From contig JAPSJS010000024.1 in NCBI GenBank assembly GCA_031178065.1, positions 1-46,894 on the forward strand: a stretch of 46,894 bases of DNA, given 5' to 3'. Shown piece after piece: positions 10,412-18,905 of the stretch. The notes beneath the pieces were generated by a model, which had not been told where the DNA came from, ran no database searches, and saw only the letters and a list, made by a program, of their open reading frames with translations. The DNA comes from Altererythrobacter sp. GTDB lineage: Bacteria > Pseudomonadota > Alphaproteobacteria > Sphingomonadales > Sphingomonadaceae. Every line of letters begins with the position of its first letter. Position 1 is the stretch's first letter. Made by a program: the position numbers and the translations under genes.

Positions 10412-11376
10412 CGATGGACCAGTTCGACTGGGCCGAACTCGACGACGGCATGGCGCCGGACTGTGCGGTGGAAGGTGCCGTCGCAGGACCCGTCTCGGCC
10501 GAAGGCATTCGCGGCACGCTGACGCCGCGCGCACCGCTCGCCAAGCTCGTCTGGTTCAAGACAGGCGGGGCGGCCGACTGGCTGTTCGAACCCGCCGATC
10601 TCGACGACTTGCGCGAATTCCTGCTCCGGCTCGAAGGCGATCTGCCGATCATTGCGCTCGGCCTCGGCTCCAACATGATCGTGCGCGACGGCGGGGTGCC
10701 GGGCGTGGTCGTGCGGCTGGGGAAGACTTTCGCCAAAGTCGCGGTGAGGGACGATCGCGTGCTAGAATGCGGTGGGGGCGCGAGCGGCATTCTCGTGTCC
10801 TCCACGGCGCGCGACGCTGGCATTGCCGGGCTCGAGTTCCTGCGTGGCATCCCGGGCACGGTTGGCGGCTTCGTCCGCATGAACGGCGGCGCTTACGGGC
10901 GCGAAGTGGCGGACGTTCTGATCGACTGCGATGTGGTGATGCCAGGCGGCGAACTGGTCCGCCTGCCCGCCGCGGACCTACGCTATACCTACCGGCACTC
11001 AGCGCTACCCGAAGGCGCCGTCGTTGTCGCCGCGCGCCTCCGGGGCAATCGGGGCGATCCGGCCCAGATCGGCGCGGAGATGGACCGCATCGCCAGAGCG
11101 CGCGAGGAATCGCAGCCGCTGCGCACCAAGACCGGCGGCTCGACGTTCAAGAACCCCGAAGGGGACAAGGCCTGGCGCCTGATCGATGCCGCCGGTTGCC
11201 GCGGCCTCAGGATGGGCGGGGCGCAGGTGAGCGAGAAGCACGCCAATTTCCTGATCAACACCGGCGACGCCACGAGCTCGGACATCGAAGGGCTGGGCGA
11301 AGAAGTGCGGCGGCGCGTCTACGCGGATTCGGGCGTGATGCTCGAATGGGAGATCCAGCGGGTGGGCCGGCCGTGA
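10408..11376 (+). CDS. murB: UDP-N-acetylenolpyruvoylglucosamine reductase MurB
   Basis: This FAD- and NADPH-dependent reductase forms UDP-MurNAc from the enolpyruvyl intermediate. The protein is 322 aa. FAD-binding blocks [13 protein letters not shown] and [19 protein letters not shown] are visible. The C-terminal [12 protein letters not shown] contains the catalytic Ser, and the YRHS segment agrees with the YRxS motif of many MurB proteins. The first 35 or so residues are acidic and not part of the conserved fold, so a downstream start is possible, but the ATG at 10408 preserves the ATGA coupling to murC. Confidence 0.95.
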   Translation: MTMDQFDWAELDDGMAPDCAVEGAVAGPVSAEGIRGTLTPRAPLAKLVWFKTGGAADWLFEPADLDDLREFLLRLEGDLPIIALGLGSNMIVRDGGVPGVVVRLGKTFAKVAVRDDRVLECGGGASGILVSSTARDAGIAGLEFLRGIPGTVGGFVRMNGGAYGREVADVLIDCDVVMPGGELVRLPAADLRYTYRHSALPEGAVVVAARLRGNRGDPAQIGAEMDRIARAREESQPLRTKTGGSTFKNPEGDKAWRLIDAAGCRGLRMGGAQVSEKHANFLINTGDATSSDIEGLGEEVRRRVYADSGVMLEWEIQRVGRP

Positions 11377-12356
11377 GCGATATGCAGAAGTACCACATAG
11401 TCGTCCTGATGGGCGGTTGGGCCCACGAGCGGCCGGTCTCGCTGATGAGCGGGGAGGGCGTCGCCAAGGCGCTGGAAGCGCGCGGCCACCGGGTGACCCG
11501 GATCGACATGGACCGCCAGGTCGCCGCCCGCATTGCCGAAGCGGCGCCCGACGTCGTGTTCAACGCGCTCCACGGCGTGCCGGGGGAAGACGGCACCGTG
11601 CAGGGCATGCTCGACCTGATGGGCGTGCCCTATACCCATTCGGGCCTCGCTACCTCGGTCATCGCGATCGACAAGGAGTTGACCAAGCAGGCGCTCGTGC
11701 CGCACGGCATCCCGATGCCGGGCGGGCGCATCGTCGAGAGCGAGAGCCTCTACGAACGCGACCCGCTGCCGCGGCCCTACGTGCTGAAGCCGGTCAACGA
11801 GGGCAGCTCCGTCGGCGTCGCCATCGTCACCGAAGGCGGGAACTACGGCAATCCCATCGCCCGCGCGGCGAAGGGCCCCTGGCAGGAGTTCGACCACCTG
11901 CTGGCCGAGCCGTATATCCGCGGCCGCGAGCTGACCGTCGCGGTGATCGACGAGGCAGACGGCCCGCGCGCGCTGACCGTGACCGAACTCGTGCCCAAGT
12001 CGGGCTTCTACGACTTCGATGCGAAATACACCGACGGGCTGACCGAACATATCTGCCCGGCGCAGGTCCCGGAGCACATCGCGCGTCTGTGCATGGACAT
12101 CGCCGTGCGCGCGCACCGCGTGCTCGGGTGCAAGGGCTGCAGCCGCACCGATTTTCGCTGGGACGACGAGCAGGGCGAGGACGGGCTGTTCGTGCTCGAA
12201 ACCAATACCCAGCCCGGCATGACACCGCTCAGCCTGGTGCCCGAGCAGGCGCGGCACTGCGGAATGAGCTACGAGGATCTCGTCGAGGCGATCGTCGCCA
12301 ATGCGATTGCAGGGGGCGGGCACGACGCGGGGGGAGAGGGCGATGGCGACGGTTAG
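11373..12356 (+). CDS. ddl: D-alanine--D-alanine ligase
   Basis: This ATP-grasp enzyme makes the D-Ala-D-Ala dipeptide used by MurF. Recognisable blocks are FNALHGVPGEDGTVQG, KPVNEGSSVGVAIV, the KSGFYDFDAKYTDG loop and the metal-binding ETNTQPGMT. The GTG at 11373 overlaps the murB stop (GTGA) and is preferred; an in-frame ATG at 11382 is the alternative. The N-terminal glycine loop reads MGGWAHERPVSL, with Trp where many Ddl proteins have Ser. The protein is otherwise intact at 327 aa. Confidence 0.95.
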   Translation: MSDMQKYHIVVLMGGWAHERPVSLMSGEGVAKALEARGHRVTRIDMDRQVAARIAEAAPDVVFNALHGVPGEDGTVQGMLDLMGVPYTHSGLATSVIAIDKELTKQALVPHGIPMPGGRIVESESLYERDPLPRPYVLKPVNEGSSVGVAIVTEGGNYGNPIARAAKGPWQEFDHLLAEPYIRGRELTVAVIDEADGPRALTVTELVPKSGFYDFDAKYTDGLTEHICPAQVPEHIARLCMDIAVRAHRVLGCKGCSRTDFRWDDEQGEDGLFVLETNTQPGMTPLSLVPEQARHCGMSYEDLVEAIVANAIAGGGHDAGGEGDGDG

Positions 12357-13251
12357 CCGCAAGGCGACGAAGGGCGTGCGGCGCTCTGCCGCGGCCAAGG
12401 GGCGCGCGCAGACTGCCCGGCGGGCGCGGGCGAAGACCGGTTCGCTGCTCGACAAGCTGATGGCCGTGCTGCCCTTCACCGAGGAGCAGCTTCACCGCAT
12501 CTTTCTGGCGCTCATCTTCGGCGGCGCGATCGCGCTGGCGCTGTTCGTCGCCAATCTCGCCGGCGTGCCCGCCATGGCCCAGCAGCAAGTGGCGCTGCTC
12601 GCATCCGATGCCGGGTTCGAGGTCCGCCGCGTCAAGGTGACCGGCGTCGACCGGATGAACGAGCTCAAGGTCTACGAACGCGCGCTGGCGCAGCGCGACA
12701 TGCCCATGCCGCTGGTCGATCTGGAGGCGCTGCGCGCCGAGCTGCTCGAACTGCCGTGGGTCGAGGATGCGCGCGTATCGCGCCAGTTGCCCGACAGTCT
12801 CGTGATCGATGTGGTGGAACGCACGCCGCATGCGGTGCTGCGCAAGCCGGGCCGCCTGATGCTGATCGATCCGACCGGGGCGGAGCTCGAGCCGATCTCG
12901 CCCACCCATGCCAAGGGCATGCTGGTCATTGCCGGCCCCGGGGCCAGGAACCAGGTCCAGACCCTGTCCGACCTGCTGGCCGCCGCGCCCGCGCTGGAGC
13001 CGCAAGTGAAGGAAGCCGAATGGGTCGGCAACCGGCGCTGGAATCTTACGTTCGACACTGGGCAGATCCTCGCGCTGCCGCAGGGCGAGGATCAGTCTGC
13101 CGGCGCGCTGGTCGCCTTCGCGCGGCTCGATGGCGTCAACCGCCTGCTCGGCGGCAAAGTCGCGACGTTCGACATGCGCGCCCCTGATCGCATCTACATG
13201 CGCATTCCGGGCCGCGCGGCGCAGACGCTCGAAGCGAAGGGGGGCGAGTGA
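12343..13251 (+). CDS. ftsQ: Cell division protein FtsQ
   Basis: This bitopic divisome protein bridges early and late division proteins. The 302-aa product has a strongly basic cytoplasmic tail of about 50 residues, one membrane segment near residues 54-74, and a periplasmic POTRA domain starting near residue 92 (FEVRRVKVTGVDRM), followed by the FtsQ/DivIB beta domain. The ATG at 12343 lies inside the 3' end of ddl (14-base overlap) and is preceded by GGGGGAGAGGG, a strong ribosome-binding site. The frame opens further upstream, but those codons only duplicate the ddl tail. Confidence 0.93.
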   Translation: MATVSRKATKGVRRSAAAKGRAQTARRARAKTGSLLDKLMAVLPFTEEQLHRIFLALIFGGAIALALFVANLAGVPAMAQQQVALLASDAGFEVRRVKVTGVDRMNELKVYERALAQRDMPMPLVDLEALRAELLELPWVEDARVSRQLPDSLVIDVVERTPHAVLRKPGRLMLIDPTGAELEPISPTHAKGMLVIAGPGARNQVQTLSDLLAAAPALEPQVKEAEWVGNRRWNLTFDTGQILALPQGEDQSAGALVAFARLDGVNRLLGGKVATFDMRAPDRIYMRIPGRAAQTLEAKGGE

Positions 13252-14531
13252 TGGGCATGCCGCGCATCGGCAAGGTCTTCGGGGCGGTCAACGTCGGCTC
13301 GTTCCGCATTTCGGCGATGATCATGGGCCTGTCGGAAACCGGCGAGATGATCGTGCTCGGTTCCGGCCACCGCGCGAGCCAGGGCATCAAGCGCGGCTAC
13401 GTCACCGACATGGCAGCCGCGACATATGCCATCCGCGACGCGGTCGAGCGCGCCGAGAAGAACGCCGGGGCGAGCATCTCGAGCGTCTGGATCGGCTGTG
13501 CCGGGGCGGGGCTCGGGAGCCAGGTCGCGAAAGTCGAGATCGACATCGGCGGCCGGCGGATCGAGGAAGAGGATATCGAGCACCTGCTCGTCGCCGCGCG
13601 CGAGAGCATCCAGCCCGACGGGCGCATGGTGCTCCATGCGCAGCCAGCGCACTACACGCTCGACGGCGCGCACGGCGTCGCCAATCCCAAGGGGCTTCAT
13701 GCCGAACGGCTCGGGGTCGATATCCACGTGATGCTCGCCGACGGGGCGCCGGTGCGGAATCTGATTGAAGCGGTCCAGAACGCGCACCTCGACGTGGAGG
13801 CGGTGGTCGCGGCGCCGATCGCGGCCGGGTATTCGTGCCTCACGCCCGAAGAGCGCGAGCTCGGCACCGCGCTGATCGAGATCGGCGGCGAAGTGACGAA
13901 CGTCTCGCTCTACGCGGGCGGTATGCTGCTCGGCCTCAAGGCGATCCCGTTCGGCAGCGCGGACATCACCGACGCGATCGCATCAAGCTTCGGCGTCCGC
14001 CGCTTCCAGGCCGAGCGGCTCAAGTGCGTGGCCGGTTCGGCGATCGCCAGCCCGACCGACCACCGCGAGATGATCCCGGTGAACGGGCCGGGCGACGGTG
14101 CGGACGATTCCGCGGCCGCCGGCGGCAGTGAGGCGAACCGGATCCCGCGCGCCGAACTCGTGTCCGTGGTCACCGAACAGCTCGCCCGGCTCACGGACGA
14201 GGTCGGCAAGGCGCTCAAGGCGATGGGCTTTTCCGGATCGCGCGGAAGCCAGGTCGTGCTTACCGGCGGCGGCGCCGAGCTCGCCGGAATCGCGGAATTC
14301 GCGCAGAGCGCGCTTGGCCGTCCGGTGCGTATCGGCAAGCCGCCGGCGCTGCGTGGCTTGCCGGAGGCACACTCCACCGCAGGCTTCGCGACGCTCGCGG
14401 GGCTGTGCCTCTATGCCGCGGACGACCCGATCGACATTCGCTCGGTCGGTCCGAGCTATCAGCCGACCATGCGCTATACCGGTCTGGGGCTCGTCAACCG
14501 CGTGGCCCGTGCCGTGCGGGACTATTTTTGA
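13251..14531 (+). CDS. ftsA: Cell division protein FtsA
   Basis: This actin-like ATPase tethers FtsZ to the inner membrane. The protein is 426 aa, close to the family norm. The N-terminal VNVGSFRISAMI, the central GTALIEIGGEVTNVSLY and the VLTGGGAELAGI phosphate-2 block show the actin fold. The basic, hydrophobic C-terminus (GLVNRVARAVRDYF) fits the membrane-targeting amphipathic helix. The ATG at 13251 shares one base with the ftsQ stop (TGATG); a GTG at 13248 is an alternative start. Confidence 0.95.
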   Translation: MGMPRIGKVFGAVNVGSFRISAMIMGLSETGEMIVLGSGHRASQGIKRGYVTDMAAATYAIRDAVERAEKNAGASISSVWIGCAGAGLGSQVAKVEIDIGGRRIEEEDIEHLLVAARESIQPDGRMVLHAQPAHYTLDGAHGVANPKGLHAERLGVDIHVMLADGAPVRNLIEAVQNAHLDVEAVVAAPIAAGYSCLTPEERELGTALIEIGGEVTNVSLYAGGMLLGLKAIPFGSADITDAIASSFGVRRFQAERLKCVAGSAIASPTDHREMIPVNGPGDGADDSAAAGGSEANRIPRAELVSVVTEQLARLTDEVGKALKAMGFSGSRGSQVVLTGGGAELAGIAEFAQSALGRPVRIGKPPALRGLPEAHSTAGFATLAGLCLYAADDPIDIRSVGPSYQPTMRYTGLGLVNRVARAVRDYF

Positions 14532-14547
14532 TATGAACGCCGGGCGG

Positions 14548-14564
14548 TTAACCACTGTGGATAA
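14548..14564. promoter_or_regulatory. DnaA box pair upstream of ftsZ
   Basis: TGTGGATAA at 14556-14564 is an exact inverse of the 9-base DnaA box TTATCCACA. Immediately left and overlapping by one base, TTAACCACT (14548-14556) matches the same consensus at 7 of 9 positions in the opposite orientation. They lie in the 123-base ftsA-ftsZ gap, about 90 bases before the ftsZ start. In Caulobacter, DnaA is known to activate ftsZ transcription; that this holds here is inference. Confidence 0.6.
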
Positions 14565-14654
14565 GCGATTGCGCCCTATGCAACAGGGATTCGCTTTGTG
14601 CCAAACTGTGTGGCCAGAAACCTTCGCGCATACTACCCCTTGGAGCGACACCCC

Positions 14655-16316
14655 ATGAGCATCAATATCGGCCCCGCAGCATCCGAAGACCTGCGCCCCC
14701 GCATTGCGGTGATCGGCGTGGGTGGCGCGGGCGGAAACGCCATCGCCAACATGATGGCCGCGCAGATCGAGGGGGTCGAGTTCATCGTCGCCAACACGGA
14801 TGCGCAGGTGCTCAGCAATTCGCCCGCACCCACGCGTATCCAGCTCGGGCCGGAAATCACCGGCGGCCTCGGCGCCGGCGCCCGGCCCGAAGTGGGCAAG
14901 GCCGCGGCCGAAGAAACCGTGAGCGAGATCGAGCACGCGCTCGACGGCGCGAACATGTGCTTCATCGCCGCGGGCATGGGCGGCGGCACGGGCACGGGCG
15001 CGGCGCCGGTCATCGCAGAGCTCGCGCGCCGCAAGGGCGTGCTGACCGTGGGCGTGGTGACCAAGCCGTTCCTGTTCGAGGGCACCCGCCGCATGCGCGC
15101 GGCCGAGGCGGGAATCGTCGAGCTGCAGAAGCATGTCGACACGCTCATCGTCATTCCCAACCAGAACCTGTTCCTGATCGCCAAGGCGGAAACGACCTTC
15201 AAGGAAGCCTTCCAGCTCGCGGACGAAGTGCTGCAGCAGGGCGTCCGCTCGATCACCGACCTCATGGTCATGCCCGGCCTCATCAACCTCGACTTCGCCG
15301 ATATCGAATCGGTGATGCAGGAAGCCGGCAAGGCGATGATGGGCACGGGCGAGGGCGAGGGCGAGAACCGCGCGCTCGAAGCGGCCGAGCGCGCGATCGC
15401 CAATCCGCTGCTCGAAGGCGTTTCGATGCAGGGCGCCAAGGGCGTGATCATCTCGATCATCGGCGGCGAGGACATGAAGCTGCTCGAGGTCGACGAGGCC
15501 GCCAATCACATCCGCGAACTGGTGGACGAGGACGCGAACATCATCTGGGGCTCGGCCTTCAACGCCGATCTCGAAGGCAAGATTCGCGTGTCGGTGGTAG
15601 CCACCGGGATCGATGCCAACGCGGAAGCCAGCACGGAAAGCCGTCCGATGCCGATGGCCGCCAGCCGCGCGCCGAAGCGTCCGGTGCTCGAACTACCGAG
15701 CGAGAGCGAATACGAGGAAGAGAAGGCCCCCGCGCCGAGCCGCGAGCCGGTCTCCTATGCCCCGGCCGATCATGAGGACGAGGATCAGGCTGACGCCGAG
15801 GGCGTGGTCGATCCGCTGGCCGGCCTGCGAAGCGAGATCGCCGAATCGCGCGGCAACGGTGCGACCGGCGAAGGCCTGGCCGAACCCGCCGACGATTCCG
15901 ACCATGCGGTCGTGGGTGCCGATCGCGGCTTCGCCCAGCCGGAGCCGGCGCAGGGCGATCAGCGTCCGCGCAAGGAACCGCTCGATCTGACCTCCGAAGC
16001 GCCGGGTAGCGCCGGGCGCGAGTCGGCCCGGCAAGACGAGCTTCTGCTCGATGCCGACCGCCTCGCGGAGGAGAACCGCCCGGTTCAGCCGCGCGTCGAC
16101 GTCGGCCCCGGCATCGGTCGCCGCCGCGGGCTCGTGAGCGGTGATGAGGGCGGTTCCAGCGGCGGTTCGACCCTGTTCGAACGCATGGCCAATCTTTCGC
16201 GCGGCTCGGCCGACAAGGAGGCGAAGAATCAGGCGCGCGACGAGAACCGGGACGACGAGGATGACGGCAGCTCGCTCAACATCCCGCGCTTCCTCGGCCG
16301 CCAGAACAACCAGTAA
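14655..16316 (+). CDS. ftsZ: Cell division GTPase FtsZ
   Basis: This tubulin-like GTPase forms the Z ring. The N-terminal [10 protein letters not shown] and the tubulin signature [10 protein letters not shown] near residues 108-117 bind GTP, and the NQNLFLIA and [10 protein letters not shown] blocks follow. After the GTPase core (to about residue 325) comes an unusually long, acidic, low-complexity linker of roughly 200 residues. It ends in [10 protein letters not shown], the C-terminal peptide that docks FtsA. The total is 553 aa against about 380 in E. coli, but long linkers are usual in alphaproteobacteria. The ATG at 14655 is preceded by TTGGAG; the upstream ATG at 14598 is not supported by homology. 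Confidence 0.97.
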   Translation: MSINIGPAASEDLRPRIAVIGVGGAGGNAIANMMAAQIEGVEFIVANTDAQVLSNSPAPTRIQLGPEITGGLGAGARPEVGKAAAEETVSEIEHALDGANMCFIAAGMGGGTGTGAAPVIAELARRKGVLTVGVVTKPFLFEGTRRMRAAEAGIVELQKHVDTLIVIPNQNLFLIAKAETTFKEAFQLADEVLQQGVRSITDLMVMPGLINLDFADIESVMQEAGKAMMGTGEGEGENRALEAAERAIANPLLEGVSMQGAKGVIISIIGGEDMKLLEVDEAANHIRELVDEDANIIWGSAFNADLEGKIRVSVVATGIDANAEASTESRPMPMAASRAPKRPVLELPSESEYEEEKAPAPSREPVSYAPADHEDEDQADAEGVVDPLAGLRSEIAESRGNGATGEGLAEPADDSDHAVVGADRGFAQPEPAQGDQRPRKEPLDLTSEAPGSAGRESARQDELLLDADRLAEENRPVQPRVDVGPGIGRRRGLVSGDEGGSSGGSTLFERMANLSRGSADKEAKNQARDENRDDEDDGSSLNIPRFLGRQNNQ

Positions 16317-16373
16317 GCAGGCGCCCGGGCTTCGTTTCGCAACGGTTCAACTGCCGTGTGCGATAGCCACTCT

Positions 16374-18128
16374 ATGAAGGTGAGCCGTGGGCGACTATGG
16401 CCGGTCGCCATCGCTATGCGAAGAAATCTCGGCCATATCCTGTCTGGAGCGACCGCGATCGCGGTTTTCGCCGGAGCGGCGCCAGCCGCTGCGCAGGACG
16501 ACGGGCCGGTGTCGCGCGCGGTCGTCCAGCCGCTGCCGCCACCGAGCGTCAGCGATCTGGGCGATGCGCTCCGCCGTCTCGCCCGCAACGCGCGCGACGT
16601 CGACGCGCTGATCGACGCGGGCAACGCGTCGCTCGACCTCAACGATATCGACGCTGCCATCGGGTTCTTCGGCCGCGCGCAGGAACTTTCGCCCCAGAAC
16701 GCGCGGGTCAAATTGGGGCTTGCCGGTGCCTTCGTCCGCTCCGGACGGCCGATCGAGGCGCTTCGCCTGTTCGCGGAGGCCGAACGTGCCGGCGTCTCGA
16801 CGACCACTCTCGCGAGCGCGCGGGGACTTGCCTACGACCTCGTCGGCGACAATGCCGCGGCGCAGGTACAGTACCGCCAAGCGCTCGCGACCGAGCAGGA
16901 CGACGAGACCGTCCGCCGCCTCGCCATCAGCCAGGCCATCGCAGGCGACAGCAGGGGTTTCGAGGCGACGCTGTACCCGCAGCTCGCGCGTGAGGACTAC
17001 GCGGGGTTCCGCACGCGCGCTTTCGGGCTCGCAATTCTCGGCGAGGAGGAGGAAGCGGTCGCGATCGCCGAGACGGTCATGCCGCGCGATCTTTCGGCGC
17101 GGATCGCGCCCTATCTGCGCTACATGCGGCGCCTGACCAAGGCGCAGCAGGCGGCTGCTGCCAACCTCGGCGTCTTTCCGCGGGCCGCGCAGATCGGCCG
17201 CGACGATCCCCGCATAGCGCAGTATTCCGGCGGTGCGCCGGCCACGGCCGGTGCGGACACCCGGCTCGCGCCCACGGGAGAGCCGCTCGGATCTCGCGCT
17301 GCGGCGGAACAACCTGCGCAGCAGGTGACGAGCGCGGCCGACACGCCGACGCGCGCGGCGCCGCAGACCATGGTTTCGCGGCCGGTCGTGCAGGAAGTGC
17401 CCGAGCCCGAGCCGCAGCCCGCCCGAACGGCAAGTGCGGCCCCGGCCGAGCTGCCGCCCGCCCAGCCGGAGCAGGTGGCGCAAGCTCCGCAGCAGATGGT
17501 TCAGCAAGTAGCTCAGGCGCCGCAGCAGACGGTTCAGCAGGTGGCCCCGGCTCCTCAGCAGGTGGCGCAAGCGCCGCAGCAGGTCGTGCCGGCGTCGGCG
17601 CAGGTCGCCTTGGCGGCTACGCCGGTGCCCGCGCCCGGTTTCGATCTCTCGACCGTCGCGGCGAGCACGCCTGTGGCGGCGAGCAGCGCTCCAGCCGCGA
17701 ACGATCCTCCTCCGGCCAGCGTCGCGGACGCCTTCGCCGGATTCAAGCTCGGCCCCGAGCCCTCCTTCGCGCGATCGACCGGCGCGGTCGACATCACCTT
17801 GATCGAACCCCCGCGCGAGGTGACGGAGAAGCCGCCCGCCAAGCCCAAGCCGCCGGCGCATCCAAGTCGCTTCTGGGTCCAGGTTGCAACCGGGCGCGAT
17901 CTTTCCGCATTCAGGTACGACTGGCGCCGAATCAGCCGGAAGGCGCCCGAAATTCTTGGCGATTTCAAACCGATGACGACGCCTTGGGTCGAGGCAAACC
18001 GCCTCCTTGCAGGGCCGTTCGAGAGCGAGAAGGCGGCCGAAGACGCGGTCGACAAGCTGCGCGAAGCCGGGCTCGACAGCTTTACCTTCACCAGCGAGGA
18101 AGGGCAGGAGATCGTGCCCCTCGGCTAG
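16374..18128 (+). CDS. Exported TPR and SPOR domain protein
   Basis: The 584-aa product has an N-terminal signal peptide ending near AGAAPAAAQDD. TPR-like helical repeats run through about residue 250 (for example DVDALIDAGNASLDLNDIDAAI). A Pro/Gln/Ala-rich spacer follows, and the C-terminal domain starts at RFWVQVATG and includes LLAGPFESEKAAEDAV, matching the SPOR fold that binds denuded septal glycan. The gene is 57 bases downstream of ftsZ on the same strand, so a division or septal-wall role is likely, although the exact partner is unknown. The start is uncertain: the ATG at 16416 gives a cleaner signal peptide (MRRNLGHILSG...). No convincing ribosome-binding site decides between them. 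Confidence 0.85.
   Translation: MKVSRGRLWPVAIAMRRNLGHILSGATAIAVFAGAAPAAAQDDGPVSRAVVQPLPPPSVSDLGDALRRLARNARDVDALIDAGNASLDLNDIDAAIGFFGRAQELSPQNARVKLGLAGAFVRSGRPIEALRLFAEAERAGVSTTTLASARGLAYDLVGDNAAAQVQYRQALATEQDDETVRRLAISQAIAGDSRGFEATLYPQLAREDYAGFRTRAFGLAILGEEEEAVAIAETVMPRDLSARIAPYLRYMRRLTKAQQAAAANLGVFPRAAQIGRDDPRIAQYSGGAPATAGADTRLAPTGEPLGSRAAAEQPAQQVTSAADTPTRAAPQTMVSRPVVQEVPEPEPQPARTASAAPAELPPAQPEQVAQAPQQMVQQVAQAPQQTVQQVAPAPQQVAQAPQQVVPASAQVALAATPVPAPGFDLSTVAASTPVAASSAPAANDPPPASVADAFAGFKLGPEPSFARSTGAVDITLIEPPREVTEKPPAKPKPPAHPSRFWVQVATGRDLSAFRYDWRRISRKAPEILGDFKPMTTPWVEANRLLAGPFESEKAAEDAVDKLREAGLDSFTFTSEEGQEIVPLG
17467..17590 (+). repeat. In-frame QVAQAPQQ-type repeats in the SPOR protein
   Basis: Within the spacer between the TPR and SPOR regions, units close to QVAQAPQQ recur about four times with variants such as QQTVQQVAP. 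The DNA repeats too (CAGCAGGTGGC-like blocks), so the array could change length by slippage. It probably forms a flexible periplasmic linker. Confidence 0.7.
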
Positions 18129-18146
18129 GTCGGATACGCGGCTTTT

Positions 18147-18171
18147 GCACAAGCTTTGAACAGTCTTGTGC
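18147..18171. other. Hairpin after the SPOR gene
   Basis: GCACAAG and CTTGTGC form a perfect 7-bp inverted repeat around an 11-base loop, starting 18 bases after the SPOR gene stop. No T-run follows on either strand, so it is not a classical intrinsic terminator. It may stabilise the mRNA 3' end or be an operator. The rest of the 18129-18265 gap shows only the CtrA-like site listed separately. Confidence 0.4.
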
Positions 18172-18245
18172 GGTTCTCCCCAGCAGCAAGCGCGGTGGCG
18201 ATTGCCACGCCGCCCCCTCTCGCTGCATCGAGCGGCTCGTTACTC

Positions 18246-18261
18246 CTAACCGGGACTTAAC
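18246..18261 (+). promoter_or_regulatory. CtrA-like site before the YbjN-type gene
   Basis: CTAA-N7-TTAAC matches the alphaproteobacterial CtrA consensus TTAA-N7-TTAAC at 8 of 9 fixed positions. It ends 4 bases before the ATG at 18266, so if it is a true promoter element the real start may be the ATG at 18287. The evidence is a motif match only, and such short motifs occur by chance. Confidence 0.3.
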
Positions 18262-18265
18262 CTCT

Positions 18266-18769
18266 ATGAGAACGGGCGCGAAGGGCATGTTGGACGACGA
18301 CGCGGCACCCGTGGACATGCTCGCGGCGTTGTTCGAGGCGCGCGGGTGGCCGTGCAGGTCATTGTCGGAAGAGGAAATTCTCGGCGAGATCCAGGGGAGC
18401 TGGGGCAAGTACCAGTTGCGCGGGATCTGGCGGCACGAGGACCGGGTGCTGCAACTGCTCAGCCTGCCGGACATCCGCGTCCCGCGCGAGAAGATGCGCG
18501 ACGCCTACGAGCTGCTGGCGCTGGTCAACGAACAGCTCTGGCTCGGCCACTTCGACATCTGGTCGCAGGGCGACATGCTGGTCTACCGCAATGGCGTGAT
18601 GCTCGGTGCAGACGGGCTGCTGGGCCTGGATCAGGCGCAGGCGCTGGTGGAAACCGCGATCGACGAATGCGACCGGTTCTACCCCGCGTTCCAGTTCGTT
18701 CTTTGGAGCGACAAGGCGCCGCGCGACGCCCTTGCCAGTGCGCTGATCGACGCCGCCGGAGAGGCCTGA
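18266..18769 (+). CDS. YbjN domain-containing protein
   Basis: This is a 167-aa cytoplasmic protein without a signal peptide. Blocks such as ALFEARGWPCRSLSEEEIL, VNEQLWLGHFDIW and YRNGVML resemble the YbjN/sensory-transduction family common in alphaproteobacteria, which has a chaperone-like fold. Its biochemical role is not established. The ATG at 18266 has GGGA about ten bases upstream; the ATG at 18287, just after GAAGGGC, would remove seven residues. It stands alone between the SPOR gene and the Bax-inhibitor gene. Confidence 0.75.
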   Translation: MRTGAKGMLDDDAAPVDMLAALFEARGWPCRSLSEEEILGEIQGSWGKYQLRGIWRHEDRVLQLLSLPDIRVPREKMRDAYELLALVNEQLWLGHFDIWSQGDMLVYRNGVMLGADGLLGLDQAQALVETAIDECDRFYPAFQFVLWSDKAPRDALASALIDAAGEA

Positions 18770-18823
18770 GCGCCCTCGGCGGAGGTTGACCCGCGGGTCG
18801 TGTTCGATTTCCGCGCATCGACC

Positions 18824-18852
18824 TTGAAAATCCTCCTCAAACCGCAGATATT
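18824..18852 (+). promoter_or_regulatory. Sigma-70-like promoter for the BI-1 gene
   Basis: TTGAAA (18824-18829), a 17-base spacer and GATATT (18847-18852) match the -35 and -10 consensus at 5/6 and 4/6. The -10 box lies 53 bases before the ATG at 18906, leaving room for a short leader with a GGAGAG ribosome-binding site. Confidence 0.5.
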
Positions 18853-18905
18853 GATCGCGTAAGCCGGCGGCTATTCCGCGGCCGGCAGTGGAGAGTTGAA
18901 AGACA

